DNA of 64,000 bases from Bythopirellula goksoeyrii (GCF_008065115.1 NZ_CP042913.1:4065658-4129657), one strand, 5' to 3'; positions 19,472 through 28,717 are shown, counted from the first letter of the stretch. Notes: generated from the letters alone by a model not told the origin. Translations and numbers: made by a program.

Positions 19472-20325
19472 CTGACCACAATACCACGCGGATGCAGCGA
19501 CTCGGTTATCGCCAGCCGGCCGAAGTCGCGGAGCCCGATGAACTCGTCCTGGTCGAGTTCGTGTCTGATGGGCGCGTGGCGATCATCACCCTCAATCGGC
19601 CGCATGCCGATAACGCCATCACCACGGAACTGGCCGCGCAACTGATCGAGGTCCTCGAGACGATCGCAGCCCGTTCCTCCGTGCGTGTCGCCATCCTGAC
19701 CGGAGCGGGAGACCGGGCCTTCTCGGTGGGCGGCGACCTGTACCAGCGTAAGGATATGACCAAAGAACAATGGTTGCGGCAACGCCAGGTTTTTGATCGC
19801 GTGCTTTACACGCTGCGCCAGTTGCGTCGGCCCATTATCGCAGCCGTCCACGGGATGGCATACGGCGGCGGCTGCGAGATGGCCATCAGCACAGACTTCA
19901 TCATCGCCTCCGATGATGCCGTCTTTGGCCAACCCGAGGCGATGGTTGGCCTGTCGGCCGGCGGCGGCTCGCCAGTGCTGCTTCCCCGCGTGCTCCCTCC
20001 GGGCAAGGCCATGCAGATGCTCATGACCGGCGATCCGATCACGGCTCAGGAGGCGCACCGGTTGGGCATGGTTAACGAACTCCACCCCAGAGACAAACTC
20101 ATGGAGGCGGTCCTCCGCATCGCGGAGCGGATTGCCAACAACTCACCGACAGCCGTGCAGGCGGTCAAGCGTGCCGTTCAAATGGGACAGGGTGAGCCAG
20201 TGGAACAGGCGGTTGCGATCATGATGGATGAGCACTGGCGCTCGGTGGTTCACCCCGACCGCGTCGAGGGCATCCGAGCCTTCACCGAAGACCGGGAGCC
20301 GATGTTTCCGGATCCGGACTTTTGA
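19468..20325 (+). CDS. Enoyl-CoA hydratase/isomerase family protein (crotonase fold)
   Basis: A 285-residue crotonase. The oxyanion-hole motif GMAYGGGCEMAISTDFIIAS and the second acidic motif FGQPEAMVGLSAGGGS are both present, with Glu at the two positions used by enoyl-CoA hydratases, so it may be active. A ~25-residue N-terminal extension precedes the domain (VFVSDGRVAIITLNRP region). Such enzymes hydrate or isomerise CoA thioesters in degradation of fatty, aromatic or organosulfur acids. It lies between the DszB-like gene and a ferredoxin-nitroreductase on the same strand, so its substrate is probably part of that pathway (inferred). Confidence 0.85.
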   Translation: MTDHNTTRMQRLGYRQPAEVAEPDELVLVEFVSDGRVAIITLNRPHADNAITTELAAQLIEVLETIAARSSVRVAILTGAGDRAFSVGGDLYQRKDMTKEQWLRQRQVFDRVLYTLRQLRRPIIAAVHGMAYGGGCEMAISTDFIIASDDAVFGQPEAMVGLSAGGGSPVLLPRVLPPGKAMQMLMTGDPITAQEAHRLGMVNELHPRDKLMEAVLRIAERIANNSPTAVQAVKRAVQMGQGEPVEQAVAIMMDEHWRSVVHPDRVEGIRAFTEDREPMFPDPDF

Positions 20326-20375
20326 GGAATGATTTGTCGGACTCAACAAATCACCCAACCAAGAGCAAAGAGAGA

Positions 20376-21218
20376 ATGAGCAACGCCTACACGATGGATA
20401 CGATCATCAAGGTCGAAGAGAATCTCTGCATTACCTGCGGCAATTGCATCCGCACCTGCCCGGCTGGTTTGATCACGAAGAAGGAGTTCCCCCTTCCCAT
20501 CGACAACGCGTGGGATCTTTGTATTGACTGCGGCCATTGCGTGGCCGTCTGCCCCACCGGAGCTCTGCATCAACGCGTGATGGGGCCGGAGGATTGCGAT
20601 CCGATAGATATTCACCTGATTCCCAGATGGGAGGAAGCACGACAGTTTCTGGTCTCGAGGCGTTCGACACGCGTCTACGTCAACAGGCCCGTCGAAAAGG
20701 ATAAGATTCTGCAGGTCCTGGACGTCGCCCGCTTTGCTCCATGGGGAGGGAACCGGCAAGGCGATCATTTGCACTGGGTAGTCATCAGCGACCCCGCCCA
20801 AGTTCATCGTGTGGCTGAAATGTCCATCGAGTGGATGAAGAGCGTCGGGGAGTCGAACCCGGGGATGTACAAGGAGGCCAAACTCGAGCTTTTCACCAGC
20901 GCGTGGGACGAGGGTGAGGATCAGATTTCCCGAGGCGCACCCTGCTTCATCCAGGCATGGGCACCCAAGGACGAACGCACCGCGCCCCAAGGCGCGACAA
21001 TCGCCTTGGCCTATGCGCAATTGGCCGCGCATGGTCTCGGCCTCGGCAGCAGTTGGAGCGGCGGCATCAACACCGCCGCGCAGGCATACCCTCCGTTAAT
21101 TGAACTCCTGGAGTTGCCGGAGGGGATCGTCTCTTACGGAACCATTCTGCTCGGATACCCCGCCGAGCCGTTCATGAAGATTCCGGCGCGAAAGCCGCTA
21201 AATGTGACCTGGCGTTGA
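20376..21218 (+). CDS. Ferredoxin-nitroreductase fusion protein (2x[4Fe-4S] + FMN)
   Basis: From ATG 20376 (AGAGAGA just upstream), 280 residues. The N-terminus carries two cluster motifs: CITCGNCIRTCP and CIDCGHCVAVCP, with eight cysteines for two [4Fe-4S] clusters. Then a nitroreductase-like FMN domain begins with RRSTRVYVNRPVEKDKI and ARFAPWGGNRQGDHLHW, the usual phosphate- and flavin-contacting start, and continues through GLGLGSSWSGG. Proteins of this layout move electrons from clusters to FMN for reduction of nitro, enone or similar substrates. It starts ~50 bp after the crotonase, hence one operon. Role: probably the reductive step of the organosulfur pathway (inferred). Confidence 0.87.
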   Translation: MSNAYTMDTIIKVEENLCITCGNCIRTCPAGLITKKEFPLPIDNAWDLCIDCGHCVAVCPTGALHQRVMGPEDCDPIDIHLIPRWEEARQFLVSRRSTRVYVNRPVEKDKILQVLDVARFAPWGGNRQGDHLHWVVISDPAQVHRVAEMSIEWMKSVGESNPGMYKEAKLELFTSAWDEGEDQISRGAPCFIQAWAPKDERTAPQGATIALAYAQLAAHGLGLGSSWSGGINTAAQAYPPLIELLELPEGIVSYGTILLGYPAEPFMKIPARKPLNVTWR

Positions 21219-21385
21219 GACCACGTGAAAAGAACGCCTGATTGCTAACCAAACAATTCGACAAGCGCCGCCCGTCAGCCCAGGGGCCTGATGGCGGGCA
21301 TGTGCTCGTTCGATTACCGCTCGCCGCAAGTCAGCCGTGGAATCGTAGCTTGGCTTTGCGGATCCTAAACTTGAAGGAGAACATA

Positions 21386-22030
21386 ATGCAAACAACAATT
21401 CACCTTGGGATGTTCCTTGACCAAACTGCCGCAGTTAACATGCTATTCGGCTTGGCTGTCATTATTGCTGTGGGTGTCGTGACGCCGGTTGCCTGTGCTC
21501 AAGAAACCAAAGCCGAAATCCCTGAGGCAAAACAAACGACCCTTGGTCTTTATGTCACCCCCGTACAGGCCTATGAAAAGTGGAAGGCCGCTCCGGAAAA
21601 AGTAAAGGTGATCGACGTGAGAACACCAGAAGAGTACGCGTTTGTCGGCCACGCGGAGATGGCATGGAACATTCCCGTTGCCTTTGTGGAGTATCAACGA
21701 AAAGACGGTAAAACCGCATACGGCGCGAGACCCAATCCGAATTTTGTTGCCGAGGTCAAGAAGTTGGTCGGACCAAACGACAGTCTACTGCTTATGTGCC
21801 GATCGGGAGGTCGTTCCGCGATGGCCATCAACCAACTCGCGGCTGCCGGTTTCAAGAACGTCTACAACATTACTGACGGGTTCGAAGGAGACAAAGTTGA
21901 AGATCCCGGCAGCGTCTTCTTTGGCAAAAGGATGCGGAACGGCTGGAAGAACTCGGCGCCCTGGATCTACGACGTTGACCCCGAGAAGGTCATCCTCGAA
22001 GAAGGCGCCTCCAAAGAGACCGATCCCTAA
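21386..22030 (+). CDS. Exported rhodanese-like sulfurtransferase
   Basis: 214 residues from ATG 21386 with an AAGGAG site. Signal peptide (MLFGLAVIIAVGVVTPVACA, ending before QETK), so periplasmic or lipoprotein-like. The rhodanese domain has VKVIDVRTPEEYAFVGHAEM, the start of the Cdc25/rhodanese fold, and the active-site loop CRSGGRS with the catalytic Cys. Rhodaneses move sulfane sulfur between donors and acceptors. It follows the ferredoxin-nitroreductase by ~170 bp, supporting a sulfur-handling role for the whole cluster. Single-domain length is normal. Confidence 0.88.
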   Translation: MQTTIHLGMFLDQTAAVNMLFGLAVIIAVGVVTPVACAQETKAEIPEAKQTTLGLYVTPVQAYEKWKAAPEKVKVIDVRTPEEYAFVGHAEMAWNIPVAFVEYQRKDGKTAYGARPNPNFVAEVKKLVGPNDSLLLMCRSGGRSAMAINQLAAAGFKNVYNITDGFEGDKVEDPGSVFFGKRMRNGWKNSAPWIYDVDPEKVILEEGASKETDP

Positions 22031-22079
22031 TACGCAATCGCACTGGAAGTCCACCATTGCCGAGTCGGAACTAATAAAT

Positions 22080-22421
22080 ATGACCAAGAGCGAACCGACG
22101 AATTGGCTCGTGGATCCGAAGCGTGGTCAGTTGCTACCGCTCACGGGGATCTGGATTCTCGCGCTCGATTGGCTACTTTTTTCATCGAATCTCATGACGG
22201 CCGGCCTAGCAACGCCGCTTGTCGTTAGCATTGGTTTCGTACTGGGAGCCAGTGGCACTCTGGTTTTCCAAAAATGGTTCGCCGGAGACTCGCTTTGGAA
22301 AGCTGCGTTAATAGCTCTTGCCCCGGGAATCGTCGTGGGTACTCCCTGGCCATTGACCGGGACACTAGTTGGCGGTTGGATACTGTTGGCGTCAGGCATC
22401 AAGACTACCAAACGCGAATAA
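22080..22421 (+). CDS. Small integral membrane protein of the sulfur cluster
   Basis: 113 residues from ATG 22080, with four hydrophobic stretches: LTGIWILALDWLLFSSNLM, TPLVVSIGFVLGASGTLVF, AALIALAPGIVVGTP and LTGTLVGGWILLASGI. It starts 49 bp after the rhodanese stop. There are no conserved motifs I can name. Similar small proteins of unknown function occur beside rhodanese genes; a partner or transporter role is only a guess. Confidence 0.65.
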   Translation: MTKSEPTNWLVDPKRGQLLPLTGIWILALDWLLFSSNLMTAGLATPLVVSIGFVLGASGTLVFQKWFAGDSLWKAALIALAPGIVVGTPWPLTGTLVGGWILLASGIKTTKRE

Positions 22422-22957
22422 CTGACTACCTACGTTCATCTCCCGGTTGTGAGCACACCTCTGGCAGTTGCGCGTAGATCAAATATGCTGAGGTTGGACC
22501 ACTCGCTGCAGCTTGGAGAGTCGGCGTAAGCGCAGAGGTCTCCTTTCCGCGAGGACACCTCTGTCAGTTCGCTGAGAGCCCTAGCCGCACAGGCTGATGC
22601 ATCCTCAGCGAGTTGGCCAGTTGCCAAAGTGAACGAAGTCAGATTCCCCGCTGCGCGCAAGGGGGCGAAACAAATGATGATCGGAAACGGATCGATAGAG
22701 AGTGGCATCGCCTCGGTAGATGTCTCACGCGTCGCCGATTCGATGGCAGTCCGGCACTATGATTTCCGACATAAGTTTAAACACAAATGCTGTGAAGGTA
22801 TTGCTGCGAATAGACTTATATCGTTTGGTGCCGTCAAACGAAGGTTTCTGAAACACAAGGCCGAGCCCCATCTTGAAGCAGCCAATTCCCCGAGTTGAGG
22901 GCTGATCCATCGCCAGTGCAATGGCGGTAGAATCGGTGGTAATGAGCAACGGTTAGG
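22422..22957. other. Gene-free region containing repeat copy F
   Basis: Contains a divergent copy of the structured repeat (22489-22609), with an extra partial copy just before it (ACACCTCTGGCAGTTGCG near 22453) and a further fragment after it (GCGAGTTGGCCAGTTGCC near 22608). No gene supported. An 89-codon open frame at 22629 has no protein-like character. Confidence 0.5.
22489..22609 (+). repeat. Dispersed structured repeat, copy F (second subtype)
   Basis: Head TGAGGTTGGACCA; hairpin 2 is CAGAGGT / ACCTCTG, that is, both arms changed relative to the GCAGCGGT / ACCGCTGC of copies A and B so that pairing is kept; tail GGCTGATGCATCCTCAG. The same tail subtype occurs in copy H. Confidence 0.7.
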
Positions 22958-23194
22958 TCACTCAACCTCGTCGACTTCGCCCGTCTCAATCAGAGCATTT
23001 GCCTCGTCGACCGTAAGCTGCCAGCGGCCGATCTCATCCGCGCTGTCTTCATTCTCGCTGGCGTCCTGGGTGGGCCAAAGTATGCAGTCACCGACGGCGG
23101 CCTGGAGCCAGAGATAGGCGTTCTCGCCGGATTTGTTTTTCGCAGATAAGATCTCTTCGATTTTCGAAGTCATGGCGTTCATGTGTACGTTCAT
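22958..23194 (-). CDS. Small acidic hypothetical protein
   Basis: 78 residues, or 71 from the inner ATG (MTSKIEEILSAKNKSGENAY). Acidic and soluble, ending WQLTVDEANALIETGEVDEVE. There is no signal peptide or known domain. The ribosome binding site is weak for either start. The protein-like composition supports it as real. Confidence 0.5.
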   Translation of the reverse strand: MNVHMNAMTSKIEEILSAKNKSGENAYLWLQAAVGDCILWPTQDASENEDSADEIGRWQLTVDEANALIETGEVDEVE

Positions 23195-23556
23195 TGGAAA
23201 AGCGGAACCGGCAAACTACCGGTTTGCGAAATCTGTAATCCTCAGTGAAACTCCATTCACGAGTCAGTACCTAGCGCTGATTCATTTTGGTTCGCGCTGC
23301 TTCTGACAACAAGCCTAATGATAATGCCTTTGGCAACATTCGCACAATGCTCAATTCGCGAATTGCAAGTCACGAGACATAGTTATTGACGTTCGACCGC
23401 TTAAGAGATGTGATAAGCTCAAGTGGGGATGCCCCGATCGGGTGGTGCCGTAAAGCCTTGACTGAATGTTCATTGGAACACTTGGTCAGTCCTAGCTAAC
23501 AACATACTCTGAGACGGACGCAATAACCTTGGTGTAATCTGAACTGGAAGAATTAG
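23195..23556. other. Intergenic region, nothing recognised
   Basis: 362 bases between two minus-strand genes. No ORF, repeat copy or clear terminator was identified. Confidence 0.4.
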
Positions 23557-24894
23557 CTAGGGAGCCTCGGCCTCAAGAGAGCGCAGTTTGTAGATTAGTG
23601 CACGGCGGCTGATGCCCAGTTTCTTCGCGGCGTGTGTGCGGTTGCCATCGCATTCATCGAGTGTGGCTAAGATCGTTGCGCGTTCGACTTGAGAAAGTCG
23701 ACCGGCATCGGCGTTCTGCAAACTGTCTTGGGATACGAGACCGGCAATCTTTGCTGGCAAATGCTCCGGCATAATGACATCGCCTCGACATAGCAGACAT
23801 GCACGCTGTACGGCATTGCGAAGTTCTCGCACATTCCCGGTCCATGTGTTTGCCAGCAGGCAATTCATCGCTTGCGGCGAGAGACGCACCGGGCCGCCGG
23901 CGAATTGAGTAGCGAACATTCGGGCCAGCTTTGGTATATCCTCTCGGCGTTCACTAAGTGATGGCACGATAAGTTCCACGACATTGATGCGATAGTAAAG
24001 GTCTTCACGAAATCGGCCATCGCGGACCGCGCTGGCAAGGTCGCAATTGGTGGCCGCTAATAACCGCACATCGACCTCCACTGGTTCGTCGCTGCCAAGT
24101 GGTGTGATCTGGCCAGACTCCAGGGCTCGCAACAGTTTGGGTTGCAGGTGCAAAGGCAACTCCCCGATCTCGTCCAGAAAAAGCGTGCCGTGATGGGCTG
24201 CGCGAAAGAAGCCCAGACGGTCAGCGGATGCGTCGGTGAATGCTCCTTTCTTGTGTCCAAATAGCTCACTTTCGATGAGCGACTCCGGCAAGCCGGCGCA
24301 ATTTGCGACGATCAGCGTCTCTTTGGCCCGTCCGCTCCAGCGATGGATCAACTGTGCGATGACTTCCTTGCCGGTGCCGCTAGCGCCCATGATCAACAAG
24401 GGAACGTCGGACGGTGCAACTACCGCTGCTGTCTTCACCACATGGCGCATGGCCGAGCTCTCGCAGATGAAATCTTCAGGCAGCTCAGGCATTGCCTGTT
24501 TGCCGCCTGAAAGACCGACAGAGGTCGAACCCATCGCATCGGCGATGGCGGCGGCTAACTCATCCAGATCGACCGGTTTAGACAGGTAGTCGTCCGCGCC
24601 ACCTTTCATTGCGTCGACGGCCTGGCGCAAATCAGCATAGGCGGTCACGAGCAGCACCGGTAGATTACCAGCGAACTCACGGATTTCTCTCAGTGCGTCG
24701 ATGCCGCTCATACCTGGCAGGCGGACATCGAGCAGTACCATCTCGGGGCGTTTGCGGCGAATGGCTTCGAGCGCATCTTCCGCGCACGGCATTTCAAGGG
24801 CCGTGTATCCGAGAGAGCTGATAAAATCACCCATCAGCCGGCGCTGGGCCGCCTCATCATCCACCACCATAATTGTGCGTTGGTCTTTACCCAT
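23557..24894 (-). CDS. Sigma-54-dependent response regulator (NtrC/ZraR type)
   Basis: 445 residues from ATG 24894; an in-frame ATG at 24903 also exists. Both starts lie at the very 3' end of the kinase gene, indicating translational coupling. N-terminal receiver: TIMVVDDEAAQRRLM, phospho-acceptor Asp in VLLDVRLPG, and the Lys in YLSKPVD. AAA+ domain: Walker A GASGTGKE, the sigma-54 contact loop GAFTDA, Walker B TLFLDEIGELP and the arginine finger region FREDLYYRINV. C-terminal Fis-type helix-turn-helix: LDECDGNRTHAAKKLGISRR. All catalytic landmarks are present, so it should remodel sigma-54 polymerase. Its targets are unknown; the upstream DUF2202 gene is a candidate. Confidence 0.95.
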   Translation of the reverse strand: MGKDQRTIMVVDDEAAQRRLMGDFISSLGYTALEMPCAEDALEAIRRKRPEMVLLDVRLPGMSGIDALREIREFAGNLPVLLVTAYADLRQAVDAMKGGADDYLSKPVDLDELAAAIADAMGSTSVGLSGGKQAMPELPEDFICESSAMRHVVKTAAVVAPSDVPLLIMGASGTGKEVIAQLIHRWSGRAKETLIVANCAGLPESLIESELFGHKKGAFTDASADRLGFFRAAHHGTLFLDEIGELPLHLQPKLLRALESGQITPLGSDEPVEVDVRLLAATNCDLASAVRDGRFREDLYYRINVVELIVPSLSERREDIPKLARMFATQFAGGPVRLSPQAMNCLLANTWTGNVRELRNAVQRACLLCRGDVIMPEHLPAKIAGLVSQDSLQNADAGRLSQVERATILATLDECDGNRTHAAKKLGISRRALIYKLRSLEAEAP

Positions 24895-26224
24895 GGATTC
24901 CATCCAACCAGAAGATCGAGCCTCCGCTGGAGCGCGGCGAGTAACTGGCTTCCCAACCATGCATGCTTGCAATATGTTGAACGATAGCCAGTCCCAAGCC
25001 GGTGCCGTCCGATCTCGTGGTAAAGTAAGGCGTAAACAGCGACTTGACCACTTTATCGGGAATCGCAGAGCCTCGATTCACGACCTCGATTCGACATTTG
25101 CCATTTTGCCGGATACGCATGCGAATCTCAATCGTTTCTTGAACTGGAGACGCGTGAATGGCGTTCTGAACTAAGTTGAACAGGGCCTGGCGAAGCATCT
25201 CGCGGTCCGCACAAATGGGATTGATTAGCTCAAGCGATTGGCAATCTAGCGTCAATTTTTTTTCACTCAAGTCGGGTTCCAAGAGGATCGCTAACTCATC
25301 GATCAATTCTTTGACGTACACCCGCACTAGCTTGGGTTCTGTTGGCCGGGCGAAAGCCAAAAACTGGTTGATCCGCGCCGTCACGCGGTCGCATTCCTCG
25401 ACAATCGCCTCGACTTGATCTTGCTGCTGAGACGATTGGCCGCCGGATTGGGCCAGTCGCTGCGCCCAACCACGGATCAAGCCCAGCGGGTTTCGGGTTT
25501 CATGGGCCAACCCCGCGGCAGCTTGACTCAGGTCGCGGAGATGCCGCGATTCGATTTCCAGCAGTCGAGCCCGACCTGCCATTTGAACGGTCTTCCACCA
25601 AGCCAAGGATAATCCCAACAGTAGCAATCCACTCGCGGCAGCGACCGAGCCGCGCAACCAGGCTGCGTCACGGCATCGAGCATCGACCTGGGATCGATCT
25701 AAAATTAAGACGGCAGTAAAGTTGCCGTCAGCCGAGAGAGGGCTCTCGAACTCCTCAGGGCCAAACGCGTCGGCGGGCGGTCCTCGCCCTCCGCCCCGAC
25801 CGCCCCGAGCCTGCTCATGAGGCGGTGGCAACTCAAATCGTTCAACAAGGCGAAATCCGGCTGCATCCCAATAGTCACCTGCGTCGGTAAGGGAAACTGT
25901 ACTCAATAGTTTTGTCTTGCCGGCGGAGAGACAGAGTTGCCCCTCTTCGGTCGCAACACCAATCGCGAGAATGTCATCCGACCGCACAATACCCTGGAGC
26001 AAGCCAGCGATCTGATCGGCAAAATAATTCCCGCGACGACGGTGGGCTTGAAAACCTCCGACCAGGGCATTCATCACGGCATGAGACTCTCGGCGCAACG
26101 TCTCCCGAATTAGTTTGCTCTCCTGGAGATATTCGTGGTGCTGCCACCAACCCAACGCGGCCAGCGATAGTGTAAGAGATGCAGTGACTAACCAAGGTTG
26201 CCATCGCATGGCAGGCTTTTCCAT
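24887..26224 (-). CDS. Membrane sensor histidine kinase, partner of the sigma-54 regulator
   Basis: 445 residues. One membrane segment at the N-terminus (WLVTASLTLSLAALGWW) and a second near residue 200 (AAASGLLLLGLSLAWW) enclose a ~160-residue periplasmic domain with a glycine/arginine patch (ARGGRGGGRGPP). The kinase core follows: H-box LAHETRNPLGLIRG with the phospho-His, N-box LFNLVQNAIHASP, G1-type IPDKVVKSLFTPYFTT and G2 GTGLGLAIVQHI. The architecture resembles ZraS/NtrB-type envelope stress kinases. Its stop lies just inside the start of the response regulator. The periplasmic Gly/Arg patch echoes the Gly-rich region of the DUF2202 protein upstream. Confidence 0.93.
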   Translation of the reverse strand: MEKPAMRWQPWLVTASLTLSLAALGWWQHHEYLQESKLIRETLRRESHAVMNALVGGFQAHRRRGNYFADQIAGLLQGIVRSDDILAIGVATEEGQLCLSAGKTKLLSTVSLTDAGDYWDAAGFRLVERFELPPPHEQARGGRGGGRGPPADAFGPEEFESPLSADGNFTAVLILDRSQVDARCRDAAWLRGSVAAASGLLLLGLSLAWWKTVQMAGRARLLEIESRHLRDLSQAAAGLAHETRNPLGLIRGWAQRLAQSGGQSSQQQDQVEAIVEECDRVTARINQFLAFARPTEPKLVRVYVKELIDELAILLEPDLSEKKLTLDCQSLELINPICADREMLRQALFNLVQNAIHASPVQETIEIRMRIRQNGKCRIEVVNRGSAIPDKVVKSLFTPYFTTRSDGTGLGLAIVQHIASMHGWEASYSPRSSGGSIFWLDGIHG

Positions 26225-26393
26225 ATGAAGTCCACGACGTTAAATAGCTGCAAGCGACCCGCATATTTAGAGTACTTGGGTCGCTTGCACGCATTCTATT
26301 ATCACTTTACGACGACTGCTCGCCCACCCTCTCCTTATGGCCTGAGCAGTTTTATTTACACTCCTTGGCTAGATTGGACGTGAATTTTGTTCC

Positions 26394-27674
26394 TCAGAAC
26401 TTATCGTTCGGATCACTAATCATCATGCATCGCTCGAGGTCGCTATTTGCGATACGGTCAAATTCGGCTTGGCTCAGGTGCTTTGTCGAGTAGATAACGC
26501 TATATCGACTGAGCTGCCGGGCGAAAGCGCGCAGGTGGTTGCGCGATCCCTTGAGCAGGTTTTGGTAGACGACTTTGATGTCGTCGTTGTCCGTCTCGTC
26601 GATTTGGCGTCTCAGATCGGCGATGTCGAGTTCCTCGATTTCGGCACCGACTTTGATCGCTTCTTCGACCGATTGCTCCCCCTGCGTGACGAATTGGTCA
26701 TACAGGTCTTGCATTGTCGGGCTAGGAAACTTGCCCAGGGCCTGCTCGTCGATCGGATCGTCTAGGCCATATCGGTCGAGCAGCAACTTGACGAACTCCA
26801 TATGCCGCGATTCAGCCTGGGAGATATTCGCCAACGGACGAAGCTCCCACTTCTTGTCCAGCGTGACGTACACGTCTTGAGCCAGTTTCTCTTCCTCTCG
26901 CATGAGGAGCAGGGCTTTACGCTCCTCTTCACTCAACGCACTTTTTGGAAGCGCGTCGAGCATGGCACCAAGTTGCTGCTCGCAACGGAGGCCTTGCCCC
27001 CTACCGCAACCTTTTTCCTGGCTGAAACCTTGTTCCTGGCTGAATCCGGGTCCCTGGCCACGGCCTCTTCCAAGCCCCTGTCCTTGGCCCCGGCCACCAC
27101 CACGTCCTTGCCCATTGGCAAAGTTGCGACCTCTACCTTGTCCTTGACCGTAAGCCGGTCCATTTCCCTGTCCAGGCCCCAGGTCGCTGACGTCCACCGC
27201 TGTCGAACTTTGGTCGCGACCCTTTTGCTTTCCGCGACCACCAGCCCATCTGGGACGCAGGTTTTCATCTCGCAAGGGGATCACGTCGTCACCGATGGAT
27301 ATTGATTGAGCCACGTAGTTGTCCTCGGGCAGCTTGTCGGTGCGAAATGCTTGGACTGCCACTGTTTGGCCAACAACTAGTTTATCCGCCACCGATCCAA
27401 CCGATGCTGTTGGCCCCAAGTGAATATTCAACTCGCCTCCTGTTGTCGGCTCTAGCAGGATGTGCGTCCCTTCCTCCGATCGGCCTGTGGTCATTTTGCA
27501 TGGCTCAGTGATGATCGCCTTCACCGTTCCTGACAAAGAAACCACCTTAGGTTGGACCGCTTGCTGCGCGACGCCAACTGGATCGCCGACCCCTCTTTGT
27601 GCCTGAACTTGAATAGCTGCAAAAGCAGCGATCAGCCCACATGCCAAACTTAAACTATGTTTGCATCTCATCAC
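26394..27674 (-). CDS. Exported DUF2202 protein with a glycine/glutamine/arginine-rich linker
   Basis: 426 residues. Signal peptide (LACGLIAAFAAIQVQA). Residues ~40-130 form a beta-rich domain (VVSLSGTVKAIITEPCKMTT...VGQTVAVQAFRTDKLPEDNY). A low-complexity block follows (about 155-235: repeated GQG, GRG, FSQEQGFSQEKG). The C-terminal ~190 residues are a ferritin-like DUF2202 domain (LLLMREEEKLAQDVYVTLDK, SQAESRHMEFVKLLLDRYGL), a four-helix bundle with possible metal-binding Glu/His residues. Upstream of the kinase and regulator genes by ~170 bp and on the same strand, so it may be co-expressed with or sensed by them. Metal or stress function is inferred. Confidence 0.8.
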   Translation of the reverse strand: MMRCKHSLSLACGLIAAFAAIQVQAQRGVGDPVGVAQQAVQPKVVSLSGTVKAIITEPCKMTTGRSEEGTHILLEPTTGGELNIHLGPTASVGSVADKLVVGQTVAVQAFRTDKLPEDNYVAQSISIGDDVIPLRDENLRPRWAGGRGKQKGRDQSSTAVDVSDLGPGQGNGPAYGQGQGRGRNFANGQGRGGGRGQGQGLGRGRGQGPGFSQEQGFSQEKGCGRGQGLRCEQQLGAMLDALPKSALSEEERKALLLMREEEKLAQDVYVTLDKKWELRPLANISQAESRHMEFVKLLLDRYGLDDPIDEQALGKFPSPTMQDLYDQFVTQGEQSVEEAIKVGAEIEELDIADLRRQIDETDNDDIKVVYQNLLKGSRNHLRAFARQLSRYSVIYSTKHLSQAEFDRIANSDLERCMMISDPNDKF

Positions 27675-28222
27675 TCGATTCCTCCTATGTTTGAGACCAT
27701 CAGCGGGACATGTTGCCCCCCGGTCTGTTGAACATCGAGGCGCCCTGCAAATATTTCACACGGGTCTCCTGTCTGCGCGCCACCTTTTTGCAGCGCTGGT
27801 CTCTCATCGGTTACCAGCCATCTGCTAGTTTTCCCACTACGAGGTTGCGAAGACATGGGAAACCGCCGAGTCGCAATGAATGGAGCGTCTCTTGACATTC
27901 GATCACCACTCGGCCAGACGAAGTCGTTTCAGGTCTCGTCCGATCAAGCAAGACGCAACAATCATGCCTAAACGTCGAGGGGTCGCCACATTGTGGGACC
28001 GCTGAACACCCCTGCGACCAACGTCCAGCTCGATACTGGGTGTTTGAACCAGAATCGAGCAGTGCCACCTGGTCATTGGCGTCGCCAGTGCCTTTCTGCT
28101 CCGTATCGGTCACCCGCAGATGAGAGAGGCAGCGATAGAGGCACACTGTTTGCATCTCATTGAGATGTGTCAACGAAGTGCATTCATTTTGCCTTCAGAC
28201 CAGATCGGAATCGAGGTGTGCC
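27675..28222. other. Intergenic region, nothing convincing
   Basis: About 550 bases. Open frames here have no protein-like composition. It should contain the promoter of the DUF2202 gene; I looked for a -24/-12 sigma-54 promoter and did not find a convincing GG-N10-GC pair. Confidence 0.4.
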
Positions 28223-28468
28223 ATGTTTCCTATAGTGTTCCTGTTCTTGCCAGCGATTCTACTTCTTGGATTTGTTGTTGGAGTAATTATGTTTATCGAC
28301 GTGGTATTAGAAGAACTTTTTCCATCGACCTGCTCACCCGATGTTCCTTGCAACCGACGTTCTCCGCTTGTCCAAGGCGAGAACCGCCGTAGTGGCGCAG
28401 CTAATCACGAGACATCGAACACATCTTCTCATAGACCCGCTCGTAGCGTTACTTTGTTGCACACCTAA
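28223..28468 (+). CDS. Small single-pass membrane protein
   Basis: 81 residues from ATG 28223 with GAGGTG upstream. One N-terminal membrane helix (FLFLPAILLLGFVVGVIMFI) then a short acidic turn and a Ser/Arg/His-rich tail. No known domain. The tail is of low complexity and the true end could differ. Confidence 0.45.
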   Translation: MFPIVFLFLPAILLLGFVVGVIMFIDVVLEELFPSTCSPDVPCNRRSPLVQGENRRSGAANHETSNTSSHRPARSVTLLHT

Positions 28469-28717
28469 CGGTTAGCGACCGGAGTAATACTGCACAGCAT
28501 GCTACAGTCGGAGCCTCCCATAGCGATTCCGCATGGTGAGGCATCGCAGCGCTCGGCCTGCTAGAACGAACATTTCCCAATTTGCGTTGAAGTTGCGGCC
28601 ACAGCTCCGAGATCTTGGCGTACGCCACTGTAGAGATATCACATTCTCCGGCACCTAATTTGCACTCATAATCCCTTGTCACTCACGTTTGTTGCTGAAA
28701 GCAAGGAGAATCAAACC

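Noticed and set aside
18117-19487. 456-codon minus-strand open frame opposite the dszB-like gene
   Set aside because: Shadow frame; the + strand protein has conserved active-site motifs and a strong ribosome binding site.
22629-22898. 89-codon open frame after repeat copy F
   Set aside because: No ribosome binding site, poor amino-acid character, no similarity recognised.
27675-27800. Sigma-54 promoter before the DUF2202 gene
   Set aside because: No GG-N10-GC pair with acceptable flanks was found on the minus strand.
27811-28173. 120-codon minus-strand open frame upstream of the DUF2202 gene
   Set aside because: Composition rich in Ser, Cys and Arg without structure; looks like non-coding sequence.
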